From assembly GCA_020540725.1 (NCBI GenBank), contig JAJBSL010000045.1, positions 1-12,365 of the forward strand: a stretch of 12,365 nt of DNA. Direction: 5' to 3'. Every line of letters begins with the position of its first letter. Position 1 is the first letter of the stretch. Below are positions 1-7,423 of this stretch, piece after piece. The notes under the pieces are model-generated. The model was not told the DNA's origin. It worked only from the letters and a program-made list of their open reading frames with translations, and ran no database searches. The stretch is from Lachnospiraceae bacterium EP-SM-12S-S03. Its GTDB lineage: Bacteria > Bacillota > Clostridia > Lachnospirales > Lachnospiraceae. Made by a program: the position numbers and the translations under genes.

Positions 1-219
1 GGAAACGCGTTCAGTTACATCCGGAAAGACTGATCAGCTCTTAGCGGAATGCGTGGTCAGATGAGACGGAATTTGCACGCCACAGACCATCCACTCTATC
101 AATTGTTGGAAATGCATGGTTTTAAAAATTACAAAATGTTCCGCCGCATATTTCAGGAGCACTTCCACACAACTCCCGGTGCACTCCGAAAAGAACTACG
201 AAATCAGAAATACCAATAA
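1..219 (+). pseudogene. AraC-family regulator, C-terminal fragment (possibly broken)
   Basis: In frame 1 the codons from about 46 to the TAA at 217-219 read as the second helix-turn-helix of an AraC/XylS regulator: a 'HPLYQLLEMHGFKNY' stretch, then 'MFRRIFQEHF' and 'TTPGALRKELR', which match the family's GF.N...F.R.F.....TP..YR pattern. Upstream in the same frame 'AFSYIRKD' resembles the family's linker helix, but an in-frame TGA lies at 31-33 and the spacing to the second helix-turn-helix is a few residues longer than in MarA. The gene begins outside the window, so I cannot tell whether it is a true pseudogene or whether the first codons belong to another frame. The AraC call for the C-terminal part is fairly secure. 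Whether it has any regulatory tie to the neighbouring hcp gene cannot be seen. Confidence 0.55.
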
Positions 220-222
220 TAA

Positions 223-261
223 AAAGCCATGGGAGACAATTTGCTCATCTCTCATGGCTTT
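223..261. terminator. Rho-independent terminator between convergent genes
   Basis: A 14-bp stem (arms 223-236 and 248-261, AAAGCCATG core, one G-T wobble) encloses an 11-nt loop. Read on the minus strand it is followed by TTTTTATTATT, making it a good terminator for hcp. Read on the plus strand the tail is weaker (TTTCTATTCATT), but it could also serve the AraC-type gene. Confidence 0.8.
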
Positions 262-268
262 CTATTCA

Positions 269-1912
269 TTATTCTGCTCCAAAAAACAGTTTCAAATCCT
301 CATCTACCGTACCAATCCCTGCAATTCCAAAATTTTCTACCAACATATTGGTTACATTAGGTGATAAGAATGCCGGAAGTGTCGGGCCTAAATGAATATT
401 CTTTACACCAAGATGCAGAAGCGCCAAAAGAACGATTACAGCTTTCTGCTCATACCAGGCTATGTTGAATACAAGAGGCAGATCATTGATATCTTCCAAT
501 CCAAAAACTTCTTTCAGCTTGAGTGCAATCAGGGCCAGAGAATAAGAGTCATTGCATTGTCCTGCATCCAGCACCCGCGGAATCCCTCCTATGTCCCCAA
601 GCGGAAGCTTATTATATTTATATTTCGCACACCCCGCAGTCAAAATCACCACATCCTCCGGAAGTTTGTCTGCAAACTCTCGATAATACTCTCTGGATTT
701 CATACGCCCATCACACCCGGCCATGACAACAAACTTACGGATTGCCCCGGATTTCACAGCCTCAACTATCTGATCTGCCAAAGCAAAAACCTGTTCATGT
801 GCAAAACCACCTACAATGCTACCTCTCTCCAGTTCTTCCGGAGGTGCACATGTCTTCGCCTGTTCAATAATACGGGAAAAATCTTTTCTCTCACCATACT
901 CTCCTGAAATATGCTTACATCCCGGAACACCGGTTGCTCCTGTAGTCCAGAGCCGTTCTTTATAACTGGCTGCAGGCGGAACAACACAATTTGTAGTCAT
1001 AAGAATCGGACCATGGAATTTTTCAAATTCTTCCTTCTGTTTCCACCATGCATTTCCATAGTTCCCTGCAAAATGCTGATACTTCTTAAATGCCGGATAA
1101 TAATGTGCCGGAAGCATTTCCGAATGGGTGTAAACATCCACACCGGTATCTGCCGTCTGTTCCAACAACATCTCCAGATCACGAAGATCATGTCCTGAAA
1201 TAAGAATACCCGGATTCTTTCTAACACCAATATTCACCGTTGTGATCTCAGGGTTTCCATAAGCTCCGACATTTGCCTTGTCCAAAAGCGCCATTCCTTC
1301 TACACCGTATTTCCCGGTCTCCAAAGTCAATGCTACCAAATCGTCCACACTTAATGTGTCATCCATTGTCTTGGCAAGCGCTCTCTGGATAAATGTATCC
1401 AGCTCCTCATTATCCTGCAGCAATGCATTCGCATGCTTGGAATATGCGGCTAATCCTTTCAAACCGTAAGTGATCAATTCCCGCAAAGAACGAATATCCT
1501 CATTTTCAGTTGCCAAAATTCCTACCTTCTTTGCCTTCTCTGCAAACTCAGCCCTATCACCGTTCCAATATGCCGCCTCCGGAAGCCCCAAAATATCAGC
1601 CGCATGCCCGATCAACTCCTGCTTTACTGCCAGTGTTTTCTCTATGGAGCAAATGATTGCCTCCTTGTCAAAGTTCGCGTTCGTAATCGTGATAAAAAGA
1701 TTCTGTGTCACTAAATGATTGATCTCCTTGCCAACCTCTTTCCACTCACTTCTCAGCCTCGTCGTAACACAGGCGAGACCTTTTGTCACATAGATCAAAA
1801 GGTCCTGCATAGCTGCCACATCCGGTTTCTTCCCACAAACACCGGAAACCGTGCAACCTTTTCCTCCCGCAGTTTCCTGACACTGATAACAAAACATCTT
1901 ATTACAATTCAT
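269..1912 (-). CDS. hcp: Hybrid-cluster protein / hydroxylamine reductase (class I)
   Basis: Hcp proteins reduce hydroxylamine and nitric oxide and are induced by nitrosative stress; the protein is cytoplasmic. Numbering from the first of three tandem ATGs, the N-terminal cubane cluster motif is complete (C10, C13, C22, C28; CX2CX8CX5C, the class I [4Fe-4S] form of strict anaerobes such as Desulfovibrio). The hybrid Fe-S-O cluster ligands are all visible: H243, E267, C311, C402 (persulfide position), C430, C455, E490, K492. The length (547-549 aa) is normal. I chose the third ATG (1910-1912) because AGGAGG at 1920-1925 then has a 7-nt spacer, against 1 or 4 nt for the other two. A Crp/Fnr regulator is transcribed divergently, and a palindrome at -41.5 of the predicted promoter suggests that regulator activates hcp. 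Confidence 0.97.
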   Translation of the reverse strand: MNCNKMFCYQCQETAGGKGCTVSGVCGKKPDVAAMQDLLIYVTKGLACVTTRLRSEWKEVGKEINHLVTQNLFITITNANFDKEAIICSIEKTLAVKQELIGHAADILGLPEAAYWNGDRAEFAEKAKKVGILATENEDIRSLRELITYGLKGLAAYSKHANALLQDNEELDTFIQRALAKTMDDTLSVDDLVALTLETGKYGVEGMALLDKANVGAYGNPEITTVNIGVRKNPGILISGHDLRDLEMLLEQTADTGVDVYTHSEMLPAHYYPAFKKYQHFAGNYGNAWWKQKEEFEKFHGPILMTTNCVVPPAASYKERLWTTGATGVPGCKHISGEYGERKDFSRIIEQAKTCAPPEELERGSIVGGFAHEQVFALADQIVEAVKSGAIRKFVVMAGCDGRMKSREYYREFADKLPEDVVILTAGCAKYKYNKLPLGDIGGIPRVLDAGQCNDSYSLALIALKLKEVFGLEDINDLPLVFNIAWYEQKAVIVLLALLHLGVKNIHLGPTLPAFLSPNVTNMLVENFGIAGIGTVDEDLKLFFGAE

Positions 1913-1961
1913 CATCATACCTCCTCGTATCGTATTTATAGCATTTTAAATAAAGTTTTTC

Positions 1962-1990
1962 TTGCCTTACGTGATACATTGTATTATGAT
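1962..1990 (+). promoter_or_regulatory. Predicted promoter of the Crp/Fnr regulator gene
   Basis: TTGCCT at 1962-1967, a 17-nt spacer and TATGAT at 1985-1990 form a good sigma-A type promoter, with a start near 1997. It is interlocked head-on with the hcp -10, so polymerase is unlikely to occupy both promoters at once. Confidence 0.55.
1978..1983 (-). promoter_or_regulatory. Predicted hcp -10 element
   Basis: On the minus strand TACAAT (5 of 6 matches to consensus) lies 22 nt downstream of the palindrome at 2006-2019. No good -35 hexamer is visible, as expected for an activator-dependent class II promoter. With this -10 the palindrome is centred at exactly -41.5. Confidence 0.5.
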
Positions 1991-2005
1991 AAGCGCTATA
2001 AGTAC

Positions 2006-2019
2006 GTGGTTATAACCAC
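2006..2019. promoter_or_regulatory. Perfect 14-bp palindrome, probable Crp/Fnr-family operator
   Basis: GTGGTTATAACCAC is a perfect palindrome in the gap between hcp and its divergent regulator. It is centred at -41.5 for the hcp promoter (class II activation position) and at about +9 to +22 relative to the predicted regulator start, where binding would block transcription. Activation of hcp with negative autoregulation is inferred from this geometry. Confidence 0.6.
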
Positions 2020-2045
2020 ATTTTTCAAAAAGATTGGAGAAATTT

Positions 2046-2705
2046 ATGAATATAAATATATTACAGAGAACAATGCTCTTCAAAGGAATGACAGAACAGG
2101 AAATTCGCTCTGCCCTTTCTGCCCTCCATGCGGAAGAAAGAGAATATAAAAAGGGAACCACAATTTTGCACGCAGGTACCACAACAGAACGGGTCGGACT
2201 TGTGCTTCAAGGGAGCGTGACCATCGAAAACAACGATATATGGGGGAATCGGACAATTCTTAGCCATATAGAACAAGGACAATTCTTTGCGGAAACTTAC
2301 GCCTTCCTCGGAAATGAGCCGTTACTCGTGGATGTCATCTCAAACGAAAACTGCCATATCCTTTTTCTTCGGATTGGCAGTATTCAGAAAGCGGGGAAGG
2401 ATATGACAGTATGGACAATGAAGCTCATCACAAATCTACTGTTAATTTCTTCCTATAAAAATCTGCTTCTCTCAGGCAGAAGCTTTCACACTTCCCCCAA
2501 AACAATTCGCGGCAGGGTCATGGCTTATCTGACCTCCGTGTCTCTGCAAAAGCATAGTAGGGAATTTGATATCCCGTTCGACCGCCAGCAGCTTGCCGAT
2601 TATCTAAATCTTGAACGAAGTGCCCTTTCAAAAGAATTGGGTAAAATGCAGAAAGAAGGAATTCTTACCACCCGAAAAAACCATTTTACAATACATGATG
2701 ACTAA
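2046..2705 (+). CDS. Crp/Fnr-family transcriptional regulator (HcpR-like by context)
   Basis: The 219-aa protein has the Crp/Fnr layout. Residues about 10-115 form a cyclic-nucleotide-binding type sensor fold ('GTTILHAGTTTERVGLVLQG', then 'GQFFAETYAFLG'), followed by a long dimerisation helix and a C-terminal winged helix-turn-helix at about 178-212 ('DRQQLADYLNLERSALSKEL'). There is no N-terminal cysteine cluster, so it is not an FNR-type Fe-S sensor; only one cysteine (C103) is seen. HcpR-type members of this family control hcp in anaerobes and respond to nitric oxide, and the divergent position here supports that role without proving it. I chose ATG 2046 because GGAG at 2036-2039 lies 6 nt upstream; an in-frame TTG at 2034 is less likely. 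Confidence 0.9.
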   Translation: MNINILQRTMLFKGMTEQEIRSALSALHAEEREYKKGTTILHAGTTTERVGLVLQGSVTIENNDIWGNRTILSHIEQGQFFAETYAFLGNEPLLVDVISNENCHILFLRIGSIQKAGKDMTVWTMKLITNLLLISSYKNLLLSGRSFHTSPKTIRGRVMAYLTSVSLQKHSREFDIPFDRQQLADYLNLERSALSKELGKMQKEGILTTRKNHFTIHDD

Positions 2706-2761
2706 GGCGATCTTATTCTGCACAATGATCTTTTGCATCAAAACCACAGAAATGTTATATT

Positions 2762-3475
2762 TTATGTAAATAAGCTCTCCAACAACCGTTTTCTATTGTT
2801 TATAAACATTTCTGTTACCTGATAGCTATCCGTTTCTTCATACTTGCAAGGATGTATATACCCGCCATCAAATGACAATATCTCTGCATTCGGAATCGCT
2901 AACAATATCGGCGAATGTGTGGCTATAAAAAGCTGTGAACCGTTCTTTACACATTCATTTATTTCTAATAAGAATGCAAGTTGTCTTTGTGCAGATAGCG
3001 CTGCCTCGGGTTCGTCTAAAATATACACTCCATTGGGTCTAAACTGCTTTTGTGCGACCAAGAAAAAACTCTCACCGTGCGATCTTTCGTGATACTTTTG
3101 TGAAGGATGAGCTGGATCCCCATACTCTTCTTCCTTTGTAGCCACATTATAAAAGCTTTCCGCCCGAAAAAAATATCCCCATTCTGCTTTACGATAGCCC
3201 CTCTCAATCCGCATTGCTTCGCACAAATCCGAATGTGAGTCATATGTCGAAAAACTATAATTCTTTGTACCTCCTTCCGGATTAAAGCCATAAGCAATCG
3301 CTATTGCTTCTAATAAAGTCGATTTCCCGCTTCCATTTTCTCCTGCAAAGAACGTAATCGGTTTATGAAAACTCAAGCTTTCTATTCCACGAACTGCTCC
3401 GATCATCTGCAGATAACTGTTTCTGTCTATTTTATTCCAATCTATCTGCACACCTCGAATAAATTGATCATTCAT
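2762..3475 (-). CDS. AAA/ABC-type ATPase, soluble, stand-alone
   Basis: The 237-aa protein shows a full ABC-type nucleotide-binding domain: Walker A GENGSGKST at 45-53, an ABC-signature-like SHGES at 132-136, Walker B 'GVYILDEPEAAL' at 149-160 and the H-loop 'ATHSP' at 185-189. There are no membrane segments. It resembles the short AAA_21-type ATPases found in many Firmicutes, whose substrate is unknown. The start has AAGGAG about 9 nt upstream and lies 1 nt after the stop of a 45-aa ORF, so it is the last gene of the operon that begins with the LAGLIDADG-like protein. A role in DNA handling or defence alongside those genes is inference. It converges on the Crp/Fnr gene with a 56-nt gap and no clear terminator. 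Confidence 0.85.
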   Translation of the reverse strand: MNDQFIRGVQIDWNKIDRNSYLQMIGAVRGIESLSFHKPITFFAGENGSGKSTLLEAIAIAYGFNPEGGTKNYSFSTYDSHSDLCEAMRIERGYRKAEWGYFFRAESFYNVATKEEEYGDPAHPSQKYHERSHGESFFLVAQKQFRPNGVYILDEPEAALSAQRQLAFLLEINECVKNGSQLFIATHSPILLAIPNAEILSFDGGYIHPCKYEETDSYQVTEMFINNRKRLLESLFT

Positions 3476-3476
3476 T

Positions 3477-3614
3477 TCATATCACTCCTTCTAAATCAAA
3501 ATTTATATCAAAATACTCTGCTTCAATATTCTGATATCTTGTTGTTCTACTTGCTCCAGCAAGCATTCCATTTATGATCCTTTCAATCAGGTGTTTATAC
3601 AGGGATATCCTCAT
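3477..3614 (-). CDS. 45-aa ORF coupled between methyltransferase and ATPase
   Basis: This small ORF starts at ATG 3612-3614, overlapping the methyltransferase stop as ATGA, and ends 1 nt before the ATPase start. The product (MRISLYKHL... to ...DLEGVI) is not recognised; it is hydrophilic with no signal or membrane segment. The coupling at both ends, and the ATPase ribosome site lying inside its 3' end, argue that it is translated. It could be a true small protein, or the N-terminal stub of a larger gene (for example a restriction nuclease) lost by deletion. I cannot choose between these. Confidence 0.5.
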   Translation of the reverse strand: MRISLYKHLIERIINGMLAGASRTTRYQNIEAEYFDINFDLEGVI

Positions 3615-4439
3615 TTTTTAAATAGAAGAACATGCTCTTTTTTTATACGTGCACGTTGATTAAAAGACTTCTTATTAACATTAAGATTTCTTATCCATCT
3701 CTTTTCACATGCCATACCAATATTCTTCATCATACTTATAAATTTATCTCCTACTGCCACTGGTTCCCCATTAACAATAGCATCTCCAACAACAATTAGA
3801 CAATATCCTCCTTCTTTCAAAATATGATACCATTCATTAAAACATTGTTGCATGTCCTCAAAATATCTATCTGGTGTAGCTCCTTTTCGGGTAAAAGTAT
3901 CGTGTTTTCCGATTTCATTATCTCTTGCATATGCTACGTCACCATCGATCCATTGCATTCTATGTCTATGATATTTATGGTAATCATAAGCATTAAGATA
4001 AGGCGGGGATGTAACAATCAACTGCACCGAATCGTTCTCTATTCCATGTAAATTGCGTCCATCAATTGGCAATACTCTTGCATGTCCTATCTTCTGATCA
4101 TTTATTTGCTCAATGCTACTAATTGCTGATTTCAATTTAGTTTTAAAACCTTTAATTGCACTTCCTGCTATATACTCAGAAATCGTTCTCGAATATTTTG
4201 TATCGCTATCTTGATATGATATTCGCACTATAATAGCAGACATACAACATAATGCCATCCATGTTACTTATCCCAAGGAGTTGTTCGCATAATAATCCTT
4301 GGATACACTCTGATGATGAAATCACTTCTTTTTCTATATTTTCAATTAATTCAAATAGCCATTTTTCTAACCAATCTTTATATTCATCACAGATCATCAA
4401 ACTTGACAGGTCTATATCTGGCAAAAAAATATTTTTCAC
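3611..4439 (-). pseudogene. DNA amino-methyltransferase, frameshifted and lacking motif I
   Basis: The downstream part (from about 4258) encodes motif IV TSPPY (residues 83-87 of that frame), then 'NEWYHILKEGGYCLIVVGD', typical of amino-methyltransferases that make N6-methyladenine or N4-methylcytosine. The segment just before it ('AIIVRISYQDSDTKYSR') matches a stretch normally preceding TSPPY in one methylase family. An upstream piece in another frame starts at GTG 4437-4439 with GGAGGTGA just ahead, overlapping the stop of the LAGLIDADG-like gene. It runs through 'PDIDLSSLMICDEYKDWLEKW' and loses the frame near 4240-4258 (a +1 shift joins the two). No FxGxG motif I is visible anywhere, although in this motif order it should lie upstream of TSPPY. 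So the gene looks truncated and frameshifted. Two separate proteins are an alternative, but ATG 4258 has no ribosome site. Confidence 0.7.
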
Positions 4440-4443
4440 GAAA

Positions 4444-5985
4444 TCACCTCCATATTGGCGAACTATATATTTCTCCAAAAACAGTATACATTAGTAGCGG
4501 GAAAAACCATCTGCAAAGCGTTGATGAAGCACTAAAATCAATTCTTGCAATTCCTGCACCAGTTGGTTCAACATGTGAGTATTTGTCAGCATACTCAACA
4601 AGACATGGGGCAACTTCAAGGGCCCATTGCTTTATAGACAATGAAATCTCCATAGTACGCATCTTCCCATCACCGCTATTACCACTTCTAAGCATTGGAA
4701 CACCATTCTTCATTCCAATAACAACTAACTCAGGAAAATACTGGGATCCCACCTTTACTTTCCATGTGGAAAGGCAATCCTCTTTTTTAAACATTTTTTT
4801 CAATGCCCTTAAAAGTAATTCAATACTAACATTCTCTGTAGATGTAAATCCCAAGCTAAATTTCTCAGCTTTATTTCTAAACATTGAAAACAAACTTGCT
4901 TTCGGGGTTGATCCTTCAGCAAGGTAAAGTCCTGATACATAACACATTAATGGATCTATTTTTACACTTTTTGCAACTTCAATTCGTTTGCTTCCTCTTG
5001 GCCATTTCCCCATCAATTTAATGCCGCTATGCATAAACTCCGGTCTTACATTATCTATTACTCCATAACTATTATTTGTAAAAAAATCTTCAATATCTAT
5101 TATTTTGCCTAGATTACTCGGAACATCACACCATTCAATTAGCCCAAACGCAGATATTTTTGCATCATTATATATTGACTGTTCCATCTCATGAAGCATT
5201 TTTAAGAAAAGTTCACCCATTCCATTAAGTCCATGTAAATGTATTTCATCTGATCTACTTGAACCTCCTGCCTTTCTTGCTCCTTTCTTAAAAGGTCTCC
5301 GTAAGGAGGCGTTTACTTTGTCCCCCGATGCTAAAACTAGTCCACTCTCTATAAGCTCCTTGGTTTTCTGCTTTGTTAATATTTCTTCCATAGCCTTTTT
5401 AAAGAAATAATAAAACGCTAAATGCTCCTCACTCGTCCCATCAACCGGACGCCTTTCTGTAAGATATTGTTTATCTTTATCATTTAATATTGGTTTAACA
5501 CTCAATAAATCAGGCACTACTGGTAATGTCCCACCATAATAGTCTATGAGCAATCTCTCCCCTTCTCCATACATAAAATACGCACTATCTTCTCCTAATG
5601 AAAATCGAAAGTTTACATTATCTGAAAATAACCTTTTAAACTGTAATACTGCAAACTTTACTAAATTGGGTTCTTTTTGAGAAAAAGAGATAGATGGTTT
5701 AATAACTCCTGGATTAGATGTATCTTCTACTCCTTTCGCTCCATCTCCGCTATAAAGTCCGAAGAAGGCAATCATTGCTTCATCTAAATTCACCTCACTT
5801 GGTATCACAAGTGTATCTCCAGTTCCTTTTACTAATGAAATTTGGATTTTCCCATCCGCTATATCCTTATAAGCATATTCATTTCTATAGGTACGAAGTT
5901 TTCCATCAGTAACAACTTTGCCAGTAACTACTCCATTCTTATCATCCAAAAACTTCTTTATTCTAATTTTTCCAAGCACGCTCAT
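4444..5985 (-). CDS. LAGLIDADG-like putative DNA endonuclease
   Basis: This is a protein of about 513 aa with two LAGLIDADG-type motifs: 'FFGLYSGDG' near residues 74-82 and 'VSGLYLAEG' near 350-358. Each has an acidic residue at the catalytic position and a following segment typical of the fold ('FSQKEPNLVKFAVLQFKRLF' and 'SLGFTSTENVSIELLLRALK'). Such proteins are usually homing endonucleases from introns or inteins that cut long DNA sites. Here there is no intein splice signal at the ends and no intron is apparent; it is a free-standing gene. The roughly 275-residue gap between motifs is longer than in classic two-motif enzymes. Start ATG 5983-5985 has GAGG 10 nt upstream; a TTG two codons earlier is possible. 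The stop overlaps the next gene's ribosome site, so it is co-expressed with the methyltransferase. It could be the nuclease of an unusual restriction system or a homing gene that invaded one. Confidence 0.7.
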   Translation of the reverse strand: MSVLGKIRIKKFLDDKNGVVTGKVVTDGKLRTYRNEYAYKDIADGKIQISLVKGTGDTLVIPSEVNLDEAMIAFFGLYSGDGAKGVEDTSNPGVIKPSISFSQKEPNLVKFAVLQFKRLFSDNVNFRFSLGEDSAYFMYGEGERLLIDYYGGTLPVVPDLLSVKPILNDKDKQYLTERRPVDGTSEEHLAFYYFFKKAMEEILTKQKTKELIESGLVLASGDKVNASLRRPFKKGARKAGGSSRSDEIHLHGLNGMGELFLKMLHEMEQSIYNDAKISAFGLIEWCDVPSNLGKIIDIEDFFTNNSYGVIDNVRPEFMHSGIKLMGKWPRGSKRIEVAKSVKIDPLMCYVSGLYLAEGSTPKASLFSMFRNKAEKFSLGFTSTENVSIELLLRALKKMFKKEDCLSTWKVKVGSQYFPELVVIGMKNGVPMLRSGNSGDGKMRTMEISLSIKQWALEVAPCLVEYADKYSHVEPTGAGIARIDFSASSTLCRWFFPLLMYTVFGEIYSSPIWR

Positions 5986-6012
5986 AATCAACCATCCTCA
6001 CACTATTTGTAT

Positions 6013-6188
6013 TTAAATTACTATCCCTTCTACAGAATTTCCCAGGATCCATCTATGATTTATGATTATTGTTCTTCTGTCATAATCCAAGCCTTCCATT
6101 TAAGCCCTGATGCTTCACCAATTCTACACCCTGTTCCAAACAACACCGCAAACATAGGCCACCAATGATAATAAACTACTTTTTCTGC
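6013..6188 (-). pseudogene. Tyrosine recombinase (integrase) relic
   Basis: On the minus strand 6188 to about 6097 reads '...YYHWWPMFAVLFGTGCRIGEASGLKW', the conserved arginine-I region of tyrosine recombinases. After a 1-nt shift near 6096 the reading continues 'EGLDYDRRTIIINHRWILGN' to a TAA at 6013-6015, matching the following strands of the catalytic domain. The later HxxR and tyrosine motifs are missing. It is a remnant of about 58 codons that overlaps the 3' end of the ribbon-helix-helix gene and ends 28 nt before the LAGLIDADG-like gene, suggesting that the latter operon was joined to a pre-existing mobile element. Confidence 0.75.
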
Positions 6189-6349
6189 TCAGATAAAAGT
6201 ATCTCTACTCCGCTTAGAACAAGATCCGTTGTAGTCATTTTATATTTTTCGGCGTATGCAAGCATCTGGGAATATAATTCATCAGGGACACGAATACTTA
6301 AAACTTTCTTTTTCGCATTGTCTGATTTGGGTCTTCCCATCTTCTTCAT
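6176..6349 (-). CDS. Ribbon-helix-helix (CopG/Arc-type) DNA-binding protein
   Basis: The 57-aa product begins with a basic GRPK stretch and continues 'KKVLSIRVPDELYSQMLAYAEKYKMTTTDLVLSGVEILL'. This is a classic ribbon-helix-helix pattern: a beta strand with alternating residues, then two helices. Such proteins are small autoregulators, antitoxins or accessory factors of mobile elements. ATG 6347-6349 is preferred over the longer reading because a promoter at 6377-6405 lies inside that extension. GGAGG at 6363-6367 is the only good ribosome site, although its 13-nt spacer is long. No toxin gene sits beside it. The 3' end overlaps the integrase relic. Confidence 0.75.
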   Translation of the reverse strand: MKKMGRPKSDNAKKKVLSIRVPDELYSQMLAYAEKYKMTTTDLVLSGVEILLSEQKK

Positions 6350-6376
6350 TTCTACTTTTATACCTCCTATACCAAC

Positions 6377-6405
6377 ATAGTACTTTCTGTATGACATAAA
6401 GTCAA
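6377..6405 (-). promoter_or_regulatory. Predicted promoter of the ribbon-helix-helix gene
   Basis: On the minus strand TTGACT (6400-6405), a 17-nt spacer and TACTAT (6377-6382) fit a sigma-A promoter starting about 20 nt before the start codon of the small regulator. Confidence 0.5.
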
Positions 6406-6550
6406 TTAAAAAATGCAATTATGAAAAAGCGAGAATATCGTGGTACTCAAATCTTAATCTGATAAATAATGCAGTATAGGATACGCCTATGGAACACAGA
6501 AACGATTTCATGAAATATAACAGATAAAGAAAGGAATATTTGATGATGGC

Positions 6551-6613
6551 GAACTCATTGAGAGTTCAGTTATTAAGTAATACTTAATAACTGCTGACGA
6601 CCGCCAAAAGGCG
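6551..6613. repeat. Cluster of three short inverted repeats
   Basis: Three hairpin-forming sequences lie within 63 nt: GAACTC/GAGTTC with a 5-nt loop (6551-6567), a 23-nt near-perfect palindrome with 11-bp arms around one base (6569-6591, GTTATTAAGTA/TACTTAATAAC), and CGCC/GGCG with loop AAAA (6602-6613). They sit just downstream of the 228-aa gene. The last could act as a weak terminator, but the middle one has no T-tract and looks more like a protein-binding or recombination site. The rest of the 6419-6620 gap shows only tiny, unconvincing ORFs. Confidence 0.6.
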
Positions 6614-6620
6614 TTCCCTT

Positions 6621-7307
6621 TTATTCCATACATATTTTATTAATCCCACAAATCAAAAAATACTTTTTCAACATATCAAAAGCTTCATCCTTACAAGATC
6701 TTCTGTATTCTTCCAAACGCTTCTGCTCTTCATCATATTTTTCTGATATTTTCCTATACTCCGGAAGCTCATTCATAAAATGAACTGTTCCACCACCGCC
6801 TCTTTTCTTATTTTCCTCCAGTTCCTTCTCTGTCTGAAGCTTAGATCCAAATAATCCGTATTTATTATGAAATTCATCAAAAGCTTTTGAATGTTCATCC
6901 TCGTATGGATTCTTTTCAGAACAAGTATCCTCATCCATCTCTCTCCAAAGGAATATCATTCGTTCCAAAATCTTATCCCATTCCTCATGGCAGGTATCAT
7001 TAACTAATATCCCTTCCTCGTTTGTATAATTTTCTCCCAGATATCCCGGAGAACCATGCCTTGTGTCCTTTAGCTTCTGTAGCATATCAGGAATCATAGT
7101 CTGCAAAAAAGAAAACATTTCCCATACATCGCAATCAGCATACCCTCTGGTAATTCTCTGTTTGCTCCATTGAATACATTTCCAGCAATGCTTAACCTTC
7201 GCAAGCAGCCCGCTTTTCTTTCCCAAACCAGACATCGCAAAGCCATATGAATTCCAGATGTTCATATTATCACGGACTAATTCTTTCCTTCTCCTGCTCA
7301 AATCCAT
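6621..7307 (-). CDS. 228-aa phage-like protein of unknown function, next to RNA ligase
   Basis: I recognise this as a conserved family seen in Firmicute phages and mobile elements, but I know of no assigned function. Visible features are 'KQRITRGYADCDVWEMFSFLQTMIPDMLQKLKD', then 'HEEWDKILERMIFLWREMDEDTC', an acidic stretch, a short GGGG segment and a charged helical C-terminus. No signal peptide or membrane segment is seen. AAGGGG lies only 3 nt before ATG 7305-7307, so the start is uncertain; M15 (7263-7265) is an alternative. The last residues after 'LKKYF' look odd: one extra T in a six-T run (minus strand, 6655-6660) would give an ending 'FFDLWD' with a stop at 6640-6642, which looks more like relatives I recall. 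A recent homopolymer slip is therefore possible. It lies downstream of the broken RNA ligase. Confidence 0.65.
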   Translation of the reverse strand: MDLSRRRKELVRDNMNIWNSYGFAMSGLGKKSGLLAKVKHCWKCIQWSKQRITRGYADCDVWEMFSFLQTMIPDMLQKLKDTRHGSPGYLGENYTNEEGILVNDTCHEEWDKILERMIFLWREMDEDTCSEKNPYEDEHSKAFDEFHNKYGLFGSKLQTEKELEENKKRGGGGTVHFMNELPEYRKISEKYDEEQKRLEEYRRSCKDEAFDMLKKYFLICGINKICME

Positions 7308-7423
7308 CAGCCCCTTACTATTTCATATTAACAAAAAGTGCCTACAACACAGCCAAGAGGTACACTCCCCGTCAATCGGTTTAACACACCCGCTTCCTCA
7401 TAGACTTCAGCATATTGCCATAC

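Noticed and set aside
392..907. 171-aa plus-strand open reading inside hcp
   Set aside because: Antisense to hcp, which has all cluster ligands.
2706..2761. Terminator between the convergent Crp/Fnr and ATPase genes
   Set aside because: Only a weak GATC...GATC pairing with no T-tract was found.
4313..4927. 204-aa plus-strand open reading across the end of the LAGLIDADG-like gene
   Set aside because: It is antisense to a better-supported gene, low in complexity, has no recognisable motifs, and is a shadow of the AT-rich minus-strand coding.
4444..5985. Intein or group I intron in the methyltransferase gene
   Set aside because: The protein ends without the His-Asn splice signal, is not in frame with the methyltransferase, and no upstream methyltransferase exon is present: an integrase relic lies there instead.
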